DNA of 16,222 bases from Bacteroidales bacterium (GTDB lineage: Bacteria; Bacteroidota; Bacteroidia; Bacteroidales; UBA12481), in the NCBI GenBank assembly GCA_021160155.1, contig JAGHDB010000111.1:1-16222 (forward strand), given 5' to 3'. The notes beneath the pieces were generated by a model. It had not been told where the DNA came from, searched no databases, and saw nothing but the letters and a program-made list of their open reading frames with translations. A program made the translations under genes and the position numbers. Shown here piece by piece: positions 1 to 7,193 of this stretch. How positions within the stretch are numbered: position 1 is the stretch's first letter; every line of letters begins with the position of its first letter.

Positions 1-1109
1 CGGTATATTTTATAAAAGAATTTACTTCTTTTTAAATATTCCTGATTATAGAAAAGAAAATCGAGCCAACCTGAACCAGCGAAATATGCAGAGCGCATTT
101 TGATTGGGTTATCACTAAAATCAGCACCGAAATAGTAGTATGGTGAGGGACCGGTAGATTCCATAATAGCAGGAAATTCTTTCGGTATATGGTATCGCTG
201 CATGATGGAATCTCCCTTTTCATTAGGTTCAATTCGGAAAGTACTGACTACAAGATTACTATCATTTAACGGAAGTGAAATATCGAACCAGAACGGATAG
301 TGTACCTTAGCAGCCATCCGATACTTTTTCTGACCATATTCTGATGTATAAATAAAGGGGATTTTTACATTCAGGTGAGTTGTATCCTCCAGTATTTCAA
401 TCCAGTCATCATCTCTGGCAAATACGATACCCGCTTTACTAAACGGCCATTTGCCCCCATGTTCCCTCATATAGTTATTTACCACCCACATAGGAAGTTC
501 TTCATTTACACCCGGGATAAGCGGATCAAAATATCTGCCGACCCAGCGGGTCCATTTGATATTGATCAGATCTCCGGCTTGTTTCCGTATGTATTCGGGT
601 GTGGGATGATGGTAATAGTTAAATTCGGTTAAAAGCAGTTTATGTTGCTTTTTTAATTGTTTCAACAGGTACAGGTCGTTGTCGCTCATACCCCCGTATA
701 TCCACTGTGAACGCTCTTTCCATGTAATGGTATCGCGGTACCATTCATTCACGTAAATTCCATACATATCCGTCATATAGATCATATCCAGTGTATCTGC
801 CAGTGAATCCAGCTGGTAGATATCAAAGGAGTCAATATCTCTTTTATACCACTCTTTACCCCGTTCAATCGGGAAAAAGCCATAGTAATCCTTTTTAATC
901 CGGTAAAACCTCCGGTTAGGTTTGGCGTATTTATGATGATTTAAAACCCAATTAAAAGAGCGGTGTTCCGGACCGGAATTAAACAGAACGGTTTTATCCA
1001 TAATCAGGATATTGATAGGTTTCACCGGCTTAATTAACCAAGCCAGAAAACTCCAAAGAGGAAAGAAAATAATAAGCAGGAGTAATACTTTAACCAATCG
1101 GGATGACAT
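1..1109 (-). CDS. Unrecognised membrane-anchored protein, C-terminus cut by window edge
   Basis: An open frame starts at the ATG at 1109-1107 and runs without a stop off the left edge, giving 369 complete codons. Residues 5-26 form one hydrophobic segment flanked by basic residues, so the protein is probably anchored in the inner membrane with the rest outside the cytoplasm; there is no lipobox. The body is rich in Trp, Tyr and Phe. Recognisable stretches are YYGFFP (75-80), the hydrophobic strand DMIYMTDMYGIY (108-119), a GGMSDND turn (139-145), and WTRWVGRYF (186-194). The alternation of strands and helices in residues 32-175 suggests a Rossmann-like or glutamine-amidotransferase-like fold, but this is only an impression. 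I cannot assign a function. It lies 105 bases downstream of the two-gene hydro-lyase operon on the same strand, beyond a possible weak terminator, so it may be a separate unit. Confidence 0.82.
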   Translation of the reverse strand, partial: MSSRLVKVLLLLIIFFPLWSFLAWLIKPVKPINILIMDKTVLFNSGPEHRSFNWVLNHHKYAKPNRRFYRIKKDYYGFFPIERGKEWYKRDIDSFDIYQLDSLADTLDMIYMTDMYGIYVNEWYRDTITWKERSQWIYGGMSDNDLYLLKQLKKQHKLLLTEFNYYHHPTPEYIRKQAGDLINIKWTRWVGRYFDPLIPGVNEELPMWVVNNYMREHGGKWPFSKAGIVFARDDDWIEILEDTTHLNVKIPFIYTSEYGQKKYRMAAKVHYPFWFDISLPLNDSNLVVSTFRIEPNEKGDSIMQRYHIPKEFPAIMESTGPSPYYYFGADFSDNPIKMRSAYFAGSGWLDFLFYNQEYLKRSKFFYKIY

Positions 1110-1172
1110 GACCTTTTAAATTAATAATGAGCATACTAACTTAAGATGCAAAATCCAGAATGCAAAGCAGAA

Positions 1173-1195
1173 AATCGGAAACTTATTATCCGATT
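1173..1195 (-). terminator. Possible weak hairpin terminator after hydro-lyase operon
   Basis: A perfect 7-bp stem (1173-1179 with 1189-1195, arms AATCGGA and TCCGATT) closes a 9-base loop in the gap after the 1215-2987 gene. Read on the minus strand it is followed by only a short T run (TTTTC), and the stem is AT-rich, so it would be a weak terminator. A wider 9-base inverted repeat (GATGCAAAA at 1145-1153 and TTTTGCATC at 1222-1230) encloses it. No other feature is visible in the 1110-1214 gap. Confidence 0.3.
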
Positions 1196-1214
1196 CTTAA
1201 CAAAACAACCTGCA

Positions 1215-2987
1215 TCAACTGTTTTGCATCCAATTAACCAATCCTTTATAACTAAGTATTTCCAGGAGTTTCTCAGGCAGGGGTTCAAAGCTGAATGATT
1301 GGTCGCCCACACGGATAAGGCCCTGGTCAATTTTAACATCCACCTGTTTGCCAGGCTGATAAGCTTCGACAGCCTTTTTGTGAACGATCAACGGGAGACC
1401 CTGGTTGATAGCAGAACGGTAGAAGATACGGTTAACCGATTTGACGATTACCGCCCTGATTCCAAGATATGCCAGTCCGACCGAAGGATGTTCCCTGGAA
1501 CTTCCGCATCCGAAATTTTCTCCGGCGATTATGATATCGCCTTCGGTCGCACGTGCCGAGAAAGAGGGATCAAATCCGGCAAAAAGATGAGGAATAATCT
1601 CTTTGCCATCCGAACTCATCACGGTATAGGTCAGGTTACCGGCAAACATCTGATCGGTATTCAAATGATCCTGATCGGCATAATTCCAAACTCCGTTTTC
1701 ATAGCGATTGTCTTCTTTGGGAATTCCGGGTGTCGGTGCAGTGGTTCGTCCGGTTATGAAATGATCTGTGTGTCCCGGTCCTCTGGGATCGGTAATTTCA
1801 CCAGTAAGGGCTGAATGAGCCACTGTCGCAGGTGAAGCAAGGAATATAGAAGCATTAGGATTACCCATCCGGCCTTTAAAATTCCGATTCGCGGTAGAGA
1901 TTACCGTAAAACCGTCAGCCGGAATACCCTGACCGGTACCCAGACAGGGTCCGCAGGAGGCACTAAGTATCGTGGCTCCGGCTTCAACCAGTTTAGTGAT
2001 CACCCCTTCATCCACGGCTCTTAAAAAGATCTCTTTGGAAGCAGGTACTACTACCAATTGAAAATCCTTCTTGATATGTTTACCCTCAAGAACGGCAGCC
2101 GCTTCACGTAAATCTTCCAGCCTTCCATTGGTACAAGTACCAATCACACCCTCATGTACCGGAGTACCCGCCACTTCTGTCACTGTTTTCACATGTTCAA
2201 CCTGATGTGGTGCAGCCACAAGAGGAACCATCTCATCCAGGTTAATAGTCATTTCCCACAGATAGGAGGCATCCGGATCAGCCCATACTCCATCAAAAGA
2301 TTCCTGAAAATAATCACTCAGTATCTCATCAGGTGGAAAAACGGCATTTTTTGCTCCCATTTCCGATGCCAGATTAGCCAGTGTCATACGGTCGGCGATT
2401 GAAAGTGTTTTAATACCCGGCCCGTGAAATTCGAGCGAGAGGTAATTTCCACCGGCCGCGCCAATTTTTCCAATGAGATACAAAGAGAGGTCTTTGGCAA
2501 AAACACCTGGATGCAGGGTCCCTTCAAGCACGATTTTTACTGATTCAGGGACTCTGAACCATGTTTCCCCCCTTTTCCAGATCCCGGCTGATTCGGTCCG
2601 GTCAATCCCCGCAGCAAAAGCATTAAAAGCACCTGCCGTGCAGGTATGAGAGTCACTGCCCACGATGATCATTCCGGGTTGTGCATACTGGGCCATAATT
2701 TGATGACAGATCCCGTCGCCGGCATCATGGAAGCGTTTTACTCCCTGATCTTTTGTAAATTGGCGAATGGCTTGATATTGTGTAGCCAGTTTGGCATTAG
2801 TGGGCGGTGCATTATGGTCCAATACAACTAATAACTGATCCGGGTCAAATACTTTTTGTCCACCCATCTTCCTGAAAGTATTCAGGATACTTATTGTATT
2901 GTCATGGGTCAGAACAATATCGGGAGATTTAAAAAGGATCGTTCCTGCAGGTGCTCCGAATACTTTTTCTACAAATGTTTGATTCAT
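1215..2987 (-). CDS. Aconitase-superfamily hydro-lyase, fused LeuC/LeuD-type domains (paralogue 2)
   Basis: This 590-residue protein should carry out reversible dehydration/hydration of a hydroxy-acid through a [4Fe-4S] cluster, as in 3-isopropylmalate dehydratase or homoaconitase. Residues 1-400 are a LeuC-like catalytic domain with GSDSHTCTAGAF (110-121) and the three cluster cysteines Cys285 (GTCTNGR), Cys345 and Cys348 (SCGPC). Residues about 430-590 are a LeuD-like swivel domain with FGCGSSREHP (492-501). Most bacteria encode these as two subunits; here they are one chain with a linker of about 30 residues. The loop that contacts the substrate tail reads LNTDQMFAGNLTY (442-454). This lacks the RYL motif of typical LeuD and is closer in pattern to fungal-type homoaconitase. 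It is the second gene of an operon, starting 6 bases after its paralogue stops. The substrate is not determined: no leuA, leuB or lysine-pathway gene is in the window. Confidence 0.9.
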   Translation of the reverse strand: MNQTFVEKVFGAPAGTILFKSPDIVLTHDNTISILNTFRKMGGQKVFDPDQLLVVLDHNAPPTNAKLATQYQAIRQFTKDQGVKRFHDAGDGICHQIMAQYAQPGMIIVGSDSHTCTAGAFNAFAAGIDRTESAGIWKRGETWFRVPESVKIVLEGTLHPGVFAKDLSLYLIGKIGAAGGNYLSLEFHGPGIKTLSIADRMTLANLASEMGAKNAVFPPDEILSDYFQESFDGVWADPDASYLWEMTINLDEMVPLVAAPHQVEHVKTVTEVAGTPVHEGVIGTCTNGRLEDLREAAAVLEGKHIKKDFQLVVVPASKEIFLRAVDEGVITKLVEAGATILSASCGPCLGTGQGIPADGFTVISTANRNFKGRMGNPNASIFLASPATVAHSALTGEITDPRGPGHTDHFITGRTTAPTPGIPKEDNRYENGVWNYADQDHLNTDQMFAGNLTYTVMSSDGKEIIPHLFAGFDPSFSARATEGDIIIAGENFGCGSSREHPSVGLAYLGIRAVIVKSVNRIFYRSAINQGLPLIVHKKAVEAYQPGKQVDVKIDQGLIRVGDQSFSFEPLPEKLLEILSYKGLVNWMQNS

Positions 2988-2993
2988 TGACTT

Positions 2994-4820
2994 TTAATTA
3001 AATATCCCTCCACGCAGATAAATACTCATCTGTATGTCAAAGAATGGATGAATACTGATTTTAGTTTGCCGCGTCAGATTGGTCACTTCTCCTTTCTCAA
3101 AATCAACTCTGAGCCGGTCACCATGCTGCAGAGCAAGTTTTTTTAAAGAATTGTAAGTTAAAATCGGGAAAGCCGCATTAATAGCGTTTCTCTCATAAAT
3201 AGCTCCAAAGCTTTCTGCAATAATACAACTAATGCCCAATGACTTAAAGCAATCAACCGCTTGCTGTCGCGAAGACCCGCTACCAAAATTCTTATGTGTC
3301 ACGATGATATCTCCCGGTTTGGCTTTTTTTGCAAAATCCTCAAATCCTTTCAGATTATCGAAAGCATACTGCCCCATCTCATTTTGATCGGTAACGGAAA
3401 GGTAACGATTATGATAGATCATATCCGTATCAATGTTATCCAATGGAATATACCAGGCATCTCCTTCAACCACTGTAGGTAACACAACCTGATGAGAATT
3501 CTTCTCAGCCTTCTCAACCTTCTCAACCTTCTCAACCTTCTCAACCTTCTCAGCCTTCTCAGCCCTCTCCATCTCCTCCAACCGTTCAGGGGTAGTAATC
3601 ACTCCTGCGACAGCCGAAGCTGCCACTACGGCCGGTGAGGCCAGAAACACATCTCCCTTACCTTGTTTGCCCGGAAAGTTTCTATTACCGGTACTGACGG
3701 TTATTTCTCCAGGTCCGTTTTGGCCCACCTGACCGGCTGCGCATCCGGCACATCCGGCATTGGAAACCAGTGCGCCGGCATCTTTAAAGATCTGCATCTC
3801 TCCATTTTTCAAGCACTGCATCCAGACCTTATCCGTAGCAGGTACAATTTTTAAAACGACTCCGCTGGCTACCTTATGCCCTTTGAGGATTTCTGCAGCT
3901 GCAACCATATCGGCATATCGTCCATTGGTACAACTTCCGATAAAAGCCGAATCGATAGGTTTACCAAGAAAATCCTCAACCGAAACAGTATGATGCGGTG
4001 CTCCCGGGAGAGAGATTCTCGGGATAAATCCGGTCACATCCAGTTCAAATGTTTTCAGGTACCGGGCATCCGGATCTGCCACAACCGGAGTAATGGTTTT
4101 ACCAGCTTTCTTACTGCAATAGTCAATAATCTCTTTGTTTGGCGTAAAAAATAAAATAACCGCTCCCATTTCCGTTCCCATAGATGCAATTGTAATCCTC
4201 TCATCCAACGTAAGTTGATCCACAACCGGGCCATAAAGTTCTACACTATAACCGAGCAGTGTATTGGCGCCAAAATGATCCAGCAGATTCAGCACAAGAT
4301 CTTTGGCAGTCACAGAAGCAGGCCGGGTACCCCGGAGAATCAATTTAACCGACGGGGGTACTCTAAACCAAACCCGGCCGGTAGCCCATGATGCAGCAAT
4401 ATCCTGGTCACCCATCCCCTGTCCCAAAGCTCCCACGGCACCAAGAATATTGGCATGCGAGTCTGTTGTAACTGCTGTAGTACCCGGATAAACCAAACCT
4501 TCGTGAATGAGGATATGCGTACCCACTCCCTGGTTGATATCATATACTTTAATACCATACTGGTTCGCATATTGACGGCAGAGTTGCTGGTTTGTTGCAT
4601 ACTTCTGATCAGAACCTGTTGGATTACAATCAAAAGTGAAAAATGTGCGAGACGGATCATCCGGTTCCAGACCATGATCTTTAAGATTTTTAATCACATT
4701 GGCACCACCAAAATCCCTGGCTGCCCGTACATCCACATGCATATCCACAATATCCCCCGGCTGTACAGTGGATTGGGTGGTATGGCCGGCAATTATTTTT
4801 TCAATCAGTGTCATTCCCAT
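2994..4820 (-). CDS. Aconitase-superfamily hydro-lyase, fused LeuC/LeuD-type domains with EK-repeat linker (paralogue 1)
   Basis: This 608-residue protein is the first gene of the hydro-lyase operon. The LeuC-like domain (1-410) has the motif TTDSHANILGAVGA (118-131) and cluster cysteines Cys297 (GSCTNGR), Cys357 and Cys360 (GCAGC). The spacing (59 and 2 residues between cysteines) is the same as in its neighbour. The swivel domain (about 445-608) has NIDTDMIYHNRYL (462-474), matching the substrate loop of LeuD/archaeal homoaconitase small subunits, and GSGSSRQQ (513-520), in which Gln replaces the usual Glu after Ser-Arg. The domains are joined by seven AEK/VEK triplets (420-440), an unusually charged and repetitive linker. 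A 3-isopropylmalate dehydratase-like role is most likely, but homoaconitase, citraconate or dimethylmalate chemistry is possible. The frame opens MGM, so translation could begin at codon 1 or 3. It diverges from the glycosyltransferase gene across 64 bases. Confidence 0.9.
   Translation of the reverse strand: MGMTLIEKIIAGHTTQSTVQPGDIVDMHVDVRAARDFGGANVIKNLKDHGLEPDDPSRTFFTFDCNPTGSDQKYATNQQLCRQYANQYGIKVYDINQGVGTHILIHEGLVYPGTTAVTTDSHANILGAVGALGQGMGDQDIAASWATGRVWFRVPPSVKLILRGTRPASVTAKDLVLNLLDHFGANTLLGYSVELYGPVVDQLTLDERITIASMGTEMGAVILFFTPNKEIIDYCSKKAGKTITPVVADPDARYLKTFELDVTGFIPRISLPGAPHHTVSVEDFLGKPIDSAFIGSCTNGRYADMVAAAEILKGHKVASGVVLKIVPATDKVWMQCLKNGEMQIFKDAGALVSNAGCAGCAAGQVGQNGPGEITVSTGNRNFPGKQGKGDVFLASPAVVAASAVAGVITTPERLEEMERAEKAEKVEKVEKVEKVEKAEKNSHQVVLPTVVEGDAWYIPLDNIDTDMIYHNRYLSVTDQNEMGQYAFDNLKGFEDFAKKAKPGDIIVTHKNFGSGSSRQQAVDCFKSLGISCIIAESFGAIYERNAINAAFPILTYNSLKKLALQHGDRLRVDFEKGEVTNLTRQTKISIHPFFDIQMSIYLRGGIFN
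3502..3564 (-). repeat. 9-bp tandem repeat, seven units, inside hydro-lyase gene
   Basis: Seven head-to-tail units of TTCTCARCC (plus-strand reading) run from 3502 to 3564. The outer unit at one end and two at the other have G at the R position; the four inner ones are identical with A. On the coding strand each unit gives Glu-Lys-Val or Glu-Lys-Ala, producing residues 420-440 of the hydro-lyase. The unit is a multiple of three, so gain or loss of units changes only linker length. The near-perfect nucleotide identity points to recent slippage expansion. Confidence 0.95.
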
Positions 4821-4884
4821 AATTTCAAGATTTTAAGTGGGTAAATTTATTAAATTACCGGCTCAATGAATAATCTGATTATTT

Positions 4885-5631
4885 ATGGTGCGGGATAAAA
4901 AGGTAGTTGTGGTATTACCTGCTTTCAATGCGGCAAAAACTCTGGAACAAACTTATCGTGAAATACCGGATGATATTGTGGATGAAGTAATCCTGGTGGA
5001 TGACCGGTCTGAAGATACTACTCTGGAGATTGCACGGAAACTGGGTATTACTCAAGTCATCAGTCATTCTGAGAACAAAGGATACGGAGGAAATCAAAAG
5101 AGTTGTTATGACGCGGCGCTCAGCCGCAAAGCCGATATCATCATTATGGTACATCCAGATTATCAATACACTCCAAAATTAATTCATTCGATGGTTTATC
5201 TGATTGCCAATGGGGTGTATCCGGTAGTTTTAGGATCCAGGATATTAGGACGGGGAGCATTAAGAGGGGGCATGCCCTTATGGCGTTATTATGCCAATCG
5301 GGCACTCACATTGGCACAGAACCTGATCATGAAAGAAAAACTATCTGAATATCATACAGGTTACCGGGCATATTCTGCAGAAGTACTTCAACAAATCAAT
5401 TATCATCATAATTCGAACGATTTTGTATTTGATAACCAGATAATTGCCCAGATTTTTTACCACGGATTCCGCATTGCAGAAATTACCTGTCCGACTACTT
5501 ATCATGAAGAAGCCAGTTCCATTACTTTACCCAGGAGCATCCGTTATGGTTTTGGCGTCTTAGCCACTGCATTTGCCTATCGGTTGCAGCGATGCAGGAT
5601 TGCCCGGTTCAGAATATTTAATCATGAGTAA
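4885..5631 (+). CDS. Family 2 glycosyltransferase, dolichyl-phosphate-mannose-synthase-like
   Basis: This 248-residue protein has a GT-A fold: it begins VVVVLPAFNAA (7-17) and carries the nucleotide-binding pair in VILVDDRS (35-42). It should move a sugar from a nucleotide donor to a lipid phosphate or other acceptor at the cytoplasmic face of the membrane. The metal-binding position, usually D-x-D in this family, reads HPDYQY (90-95), leaving only Asp92. The acceptor-side motif EYHTGYR (155-161) is present. No transmembrane segment is obvious, so it is either peripheral or works with a membrane partner. The ATG at 4885 puts the conserved LPAFN motif at the expected distance from the start. 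Its stop codon lies inside the beginning of the next gene (8-base overlap), so the two are probably translated together. Donor and acceptor are unknown. Confidence 0.9.
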   Translation: MVRDKKVVVVLPAFNAAKTLEQTYREIPDDIVDEVILVDDRSEDTTLEIARKLGITQVISHSENKGYGGNQKSCYDAALSRKADIIIMVHPDYQYTPKLIHSMVYLIANGVYPVVLGSRILGRGALRGGMPLWRYYANRALTLAQNLIMKEKLSEYHTGYRAYSAEVLQQINYHHNSNDFVFDNQIIAQIFYHGFRIAEITCPTTYHEEASSITLPRSIRYGFGVLATAFAYRLQRCRIARFRIFNHE

Positions 5632-6331
5632 AGGCACACTTTTTTTAATCCCGAATGTCCTGGATAAAGGTCAGCCTTCCAGGGTTATTACTCCATCCGT
5701 AATTGAGGTGGTCAATCAACTTAAATATTTTATCGTAGAGGAGGAGCGCGCAGCCCGGGCTTTTCTTGCCCGGGCCGGGATGAGAGATCATCTCGATAGT
5801 CTGGATTGGGCGATACTCAACGAGCATACCGAAGCTACGGAAATTCCCCAAATTATTAATCCGCTTCTGCATGGAGTAGATGCCGGCATGTTATCTGAGG
5901 CCGGTTGTCCGGCAATTGCAGATCCCGGGAGTAACCTTGTACTAACAGCTCACGCAATGGGAATCCGGGTAGTACCCTTTACCGGTCCCTCTTCCATCAT
6001 ACTGGCATTAATGGCTTCAGGATTAAACGGTCAGCAATTTACATTTAACGGATATCTGCCGGTTAAAACAAAAGAGAGAATACAACGAATCAGGGAATTT
6101 GAACAGCGTCTTAAGCGATCAGGTGAAACTCAACTCTTCATTGAAACACCTTATCGTAATCGTCAGCTATTCAAGGATCTGATTGATCATCTTAGTCCGC
6201 AAACCCGCCTTTGCCTGGCAGTAGACCTGACCACTCCGCAGGAGTACATTCAAACCCGCACCATTACAGAATGGAAAAAGGGTATGCCGGATTTGCATAA
6301 ACGGCCGGCGGCTTTTCTGATTGGCAGGTAA
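5624..6331 (+). CDS. SAM-dependent methyltransferase, tetrapyrrole-methylase superfamily (RsmI-like)
   Basis: Residues 1-235 form a single tetrapyrrole-methylase-type (PF00590) domain. The start is placed at the ATG at 5624, because the protein then opens MSKGTLFLIPN, matching the usual opening of RsmI-like proteins. A longer frame from 5573 would add residues that only shadow the upstream gene. The SAM/substrate loop SEAGCPAIADPG (91-102) corresponds to the SDAGTPxxSDPG signature of RsmI, the 16S rRNA ribose methyltransferase, and PFTGPSS (118-124) is the second signature. It is shorter than classical RsmI (about 280 residues) and lacks that protein's C-terminal extension, as is common in Bacteroidota. 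An rRNA target is inferred only. It overlaps the glycosyltransferase gene by 8 bases and converges on the FKBP lipoprotein gene across 14 bases, with no room for a conventional terminator. Confidence 0.9.
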   Translation: MSKGTLFLIPNVLDKGQPSRVITPSVIEVVNQLKYFIVEEERAARAFLARAGMRDHLDSLDWAILNEHTEATEIPQIINPLLHGVDAGMLSEAGCPAIADPGSNLVLTAHAMGIRVVPFTGPSSIILALMASGLNGQQFTFNGYLPVKTKERIQRIREFEQRLKRSGETQLFIETPYRNRQLFKDLIDHLSPQTRLCLAVDLTTPQEYIQTRTITEWKKGMPDLHKRPAAFLIGR

Positions 6332-6345
6332 TCAAACAGCAATTA

Positions 6346-7191
6346 TTATTCAACTTTCAGTATCTCAATATCAAAAACCAGTGTGGAATAGGGAAGAATG
6401 ATTGATTTAAATCCTTTTTCACCATAAGCCATTTTTGAAGGTATAATCAAGCGGACTTTCGCACCGGGTTTAAGTCCGGCCAACCCCACTTCCCAACCCG
6501 GGATCACCTGATTACGGCCCAATGTAAAGGTTAACGGCATATTCCGTTGTAAAGACGAATCAAAAATATGTCCGTCGATTGTAGTCCCGGTATAATGTAC
6601 GGTTAACCGGCGTCCTTTTCTTGCCGGAAGTCCTTTCCCCATTTTCTGAATAATACGATACACTCCACTTGACAGAGGAGCTTCCTGTACATTGGCACGT
6701 TCGAGGTAATCCTTCAGCAGAATTTCTTCCTGAGCTTCACCGGTATGGTAAATTTGCATTCTTTCTTTTTCAAGCTCCCCCACCGAAAGCAAACTTTTCA
6801 GACGGATGTTGATATAAACCGGATCTCCTCTTTCGAAAGAGGGAGGAAGCTCTCCTTTTCTGGATTTTTCATAATAATCAGCAGCATCCAATAAGAAACT
6901 GATACTGTCACCCACCTGGATCATAGAGAGCCCTGTATTGAAATCTCCTTTATAAATAGGCCTGGCCAGTTGAATCCGGTAAAAATCATTGGCATCGATC
7001 ACTTTCCCCTCTTTATTTCGAATAGCCAGTGACAAAACCAGGATATCTCCCACCTGCGGGGTTTCCCCTTCAGGATTCATTTCAAGGAAATGATATTTTA
7101 ATCCCGAAGGGTGTTTTTTATATTCACTCTTCTTAGTTCCGCATGAACTTAGCAAAACAAACAATGCACTGACAATCAATGTTATTCTCAT
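6346..7191 (-). CDS. FKBP-type peptidyl-prolyl cis-trans isomerase lipoprotein, two FKBP-like domains
   Basis: This 281-residue protein starts with a short lipoprotein signal whose lipobox LLSSC puts the lipidated cysteine at 17. It therefore acts in the periplasm or at the outer membrane, isomerising prolyl bonds or assisting folding. Residues 45-135 look like a degenerate FKBP domain. Residues 190-281 are a complete one: Tyr200, Phe210, Asp211, Val229, Ile230, Trp233, Tyr256 and Phe273 match the FKBP12 pocket positions Tyr26, Phe36, Asp37, Val55, Ile56, Trp59, Tyr82 and Phe99. It should therefore be catalytically active. It is the last gene of a three-gene unit and starts 2 bases after the stop of a second FKBP-like lipoprotein, so the pair is very likely coupled. 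Family placement is firm; the client proteins are unknown. Confidence 0.94.
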   Translation of the reverse strand: MRITLIVSALFVLLSSCGTKKSEYKKHPSGLKYHFLEMNPEGETPQVGDILVLSLAIRNKEGKVIDANDFYRIQLARPIYKGDFNTGLSMIQVGDSISFLLDAADYYEKSRKGELPPSFERGDPVYINIRLKSLLSVGELEKERMQIYHTGEAQEEILLKDYLERANVQEAPLSSGVYRIIQKMGKGLPARKGRRLTVHYTGTTIDGHIFDSSLQRNMPLTFTLGRNQVIPGWEVGLAGLKPGAKVRLIIPSKMAYGEKGFKSIILPYSTLVFDIEILKVE

Positions 7192-7193
7192 GT

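Noticed and set aside
1145..1230. Repeated TTGCAT/ATGCAA blocks around the end of the hydro-lyase operon, considered as a regulatory array
   Set aside because: The copies are few, irregularly spaced and in mixed orientation, and one lies within the coding sequence; chance is enough to explain them.
1299..1814. A 171-codon plus-strand open frame
   Set aside because: It lies wholly inside the antisense of a well-supported hydro-lyase gene, has no recognisable motif, and is best explained as a shadow of that coding sequence.
4842..4849. TAAATTTA, a palindromic near-match to the -7 element in the glycosyltransferase/hydro-lyase divergent gap, which could serve both directions
   Set aside because: The last position is A rather than G on both strands, and no -33 element lies at the right distance on either side.
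5573..5623. An upstream extension of the methyltransferase, starting at 5573
   Set aside because: The added residues overlap the glycosyltransferase gene and do not look like the family; the ATG at 5624 gives the expected N-terminus.
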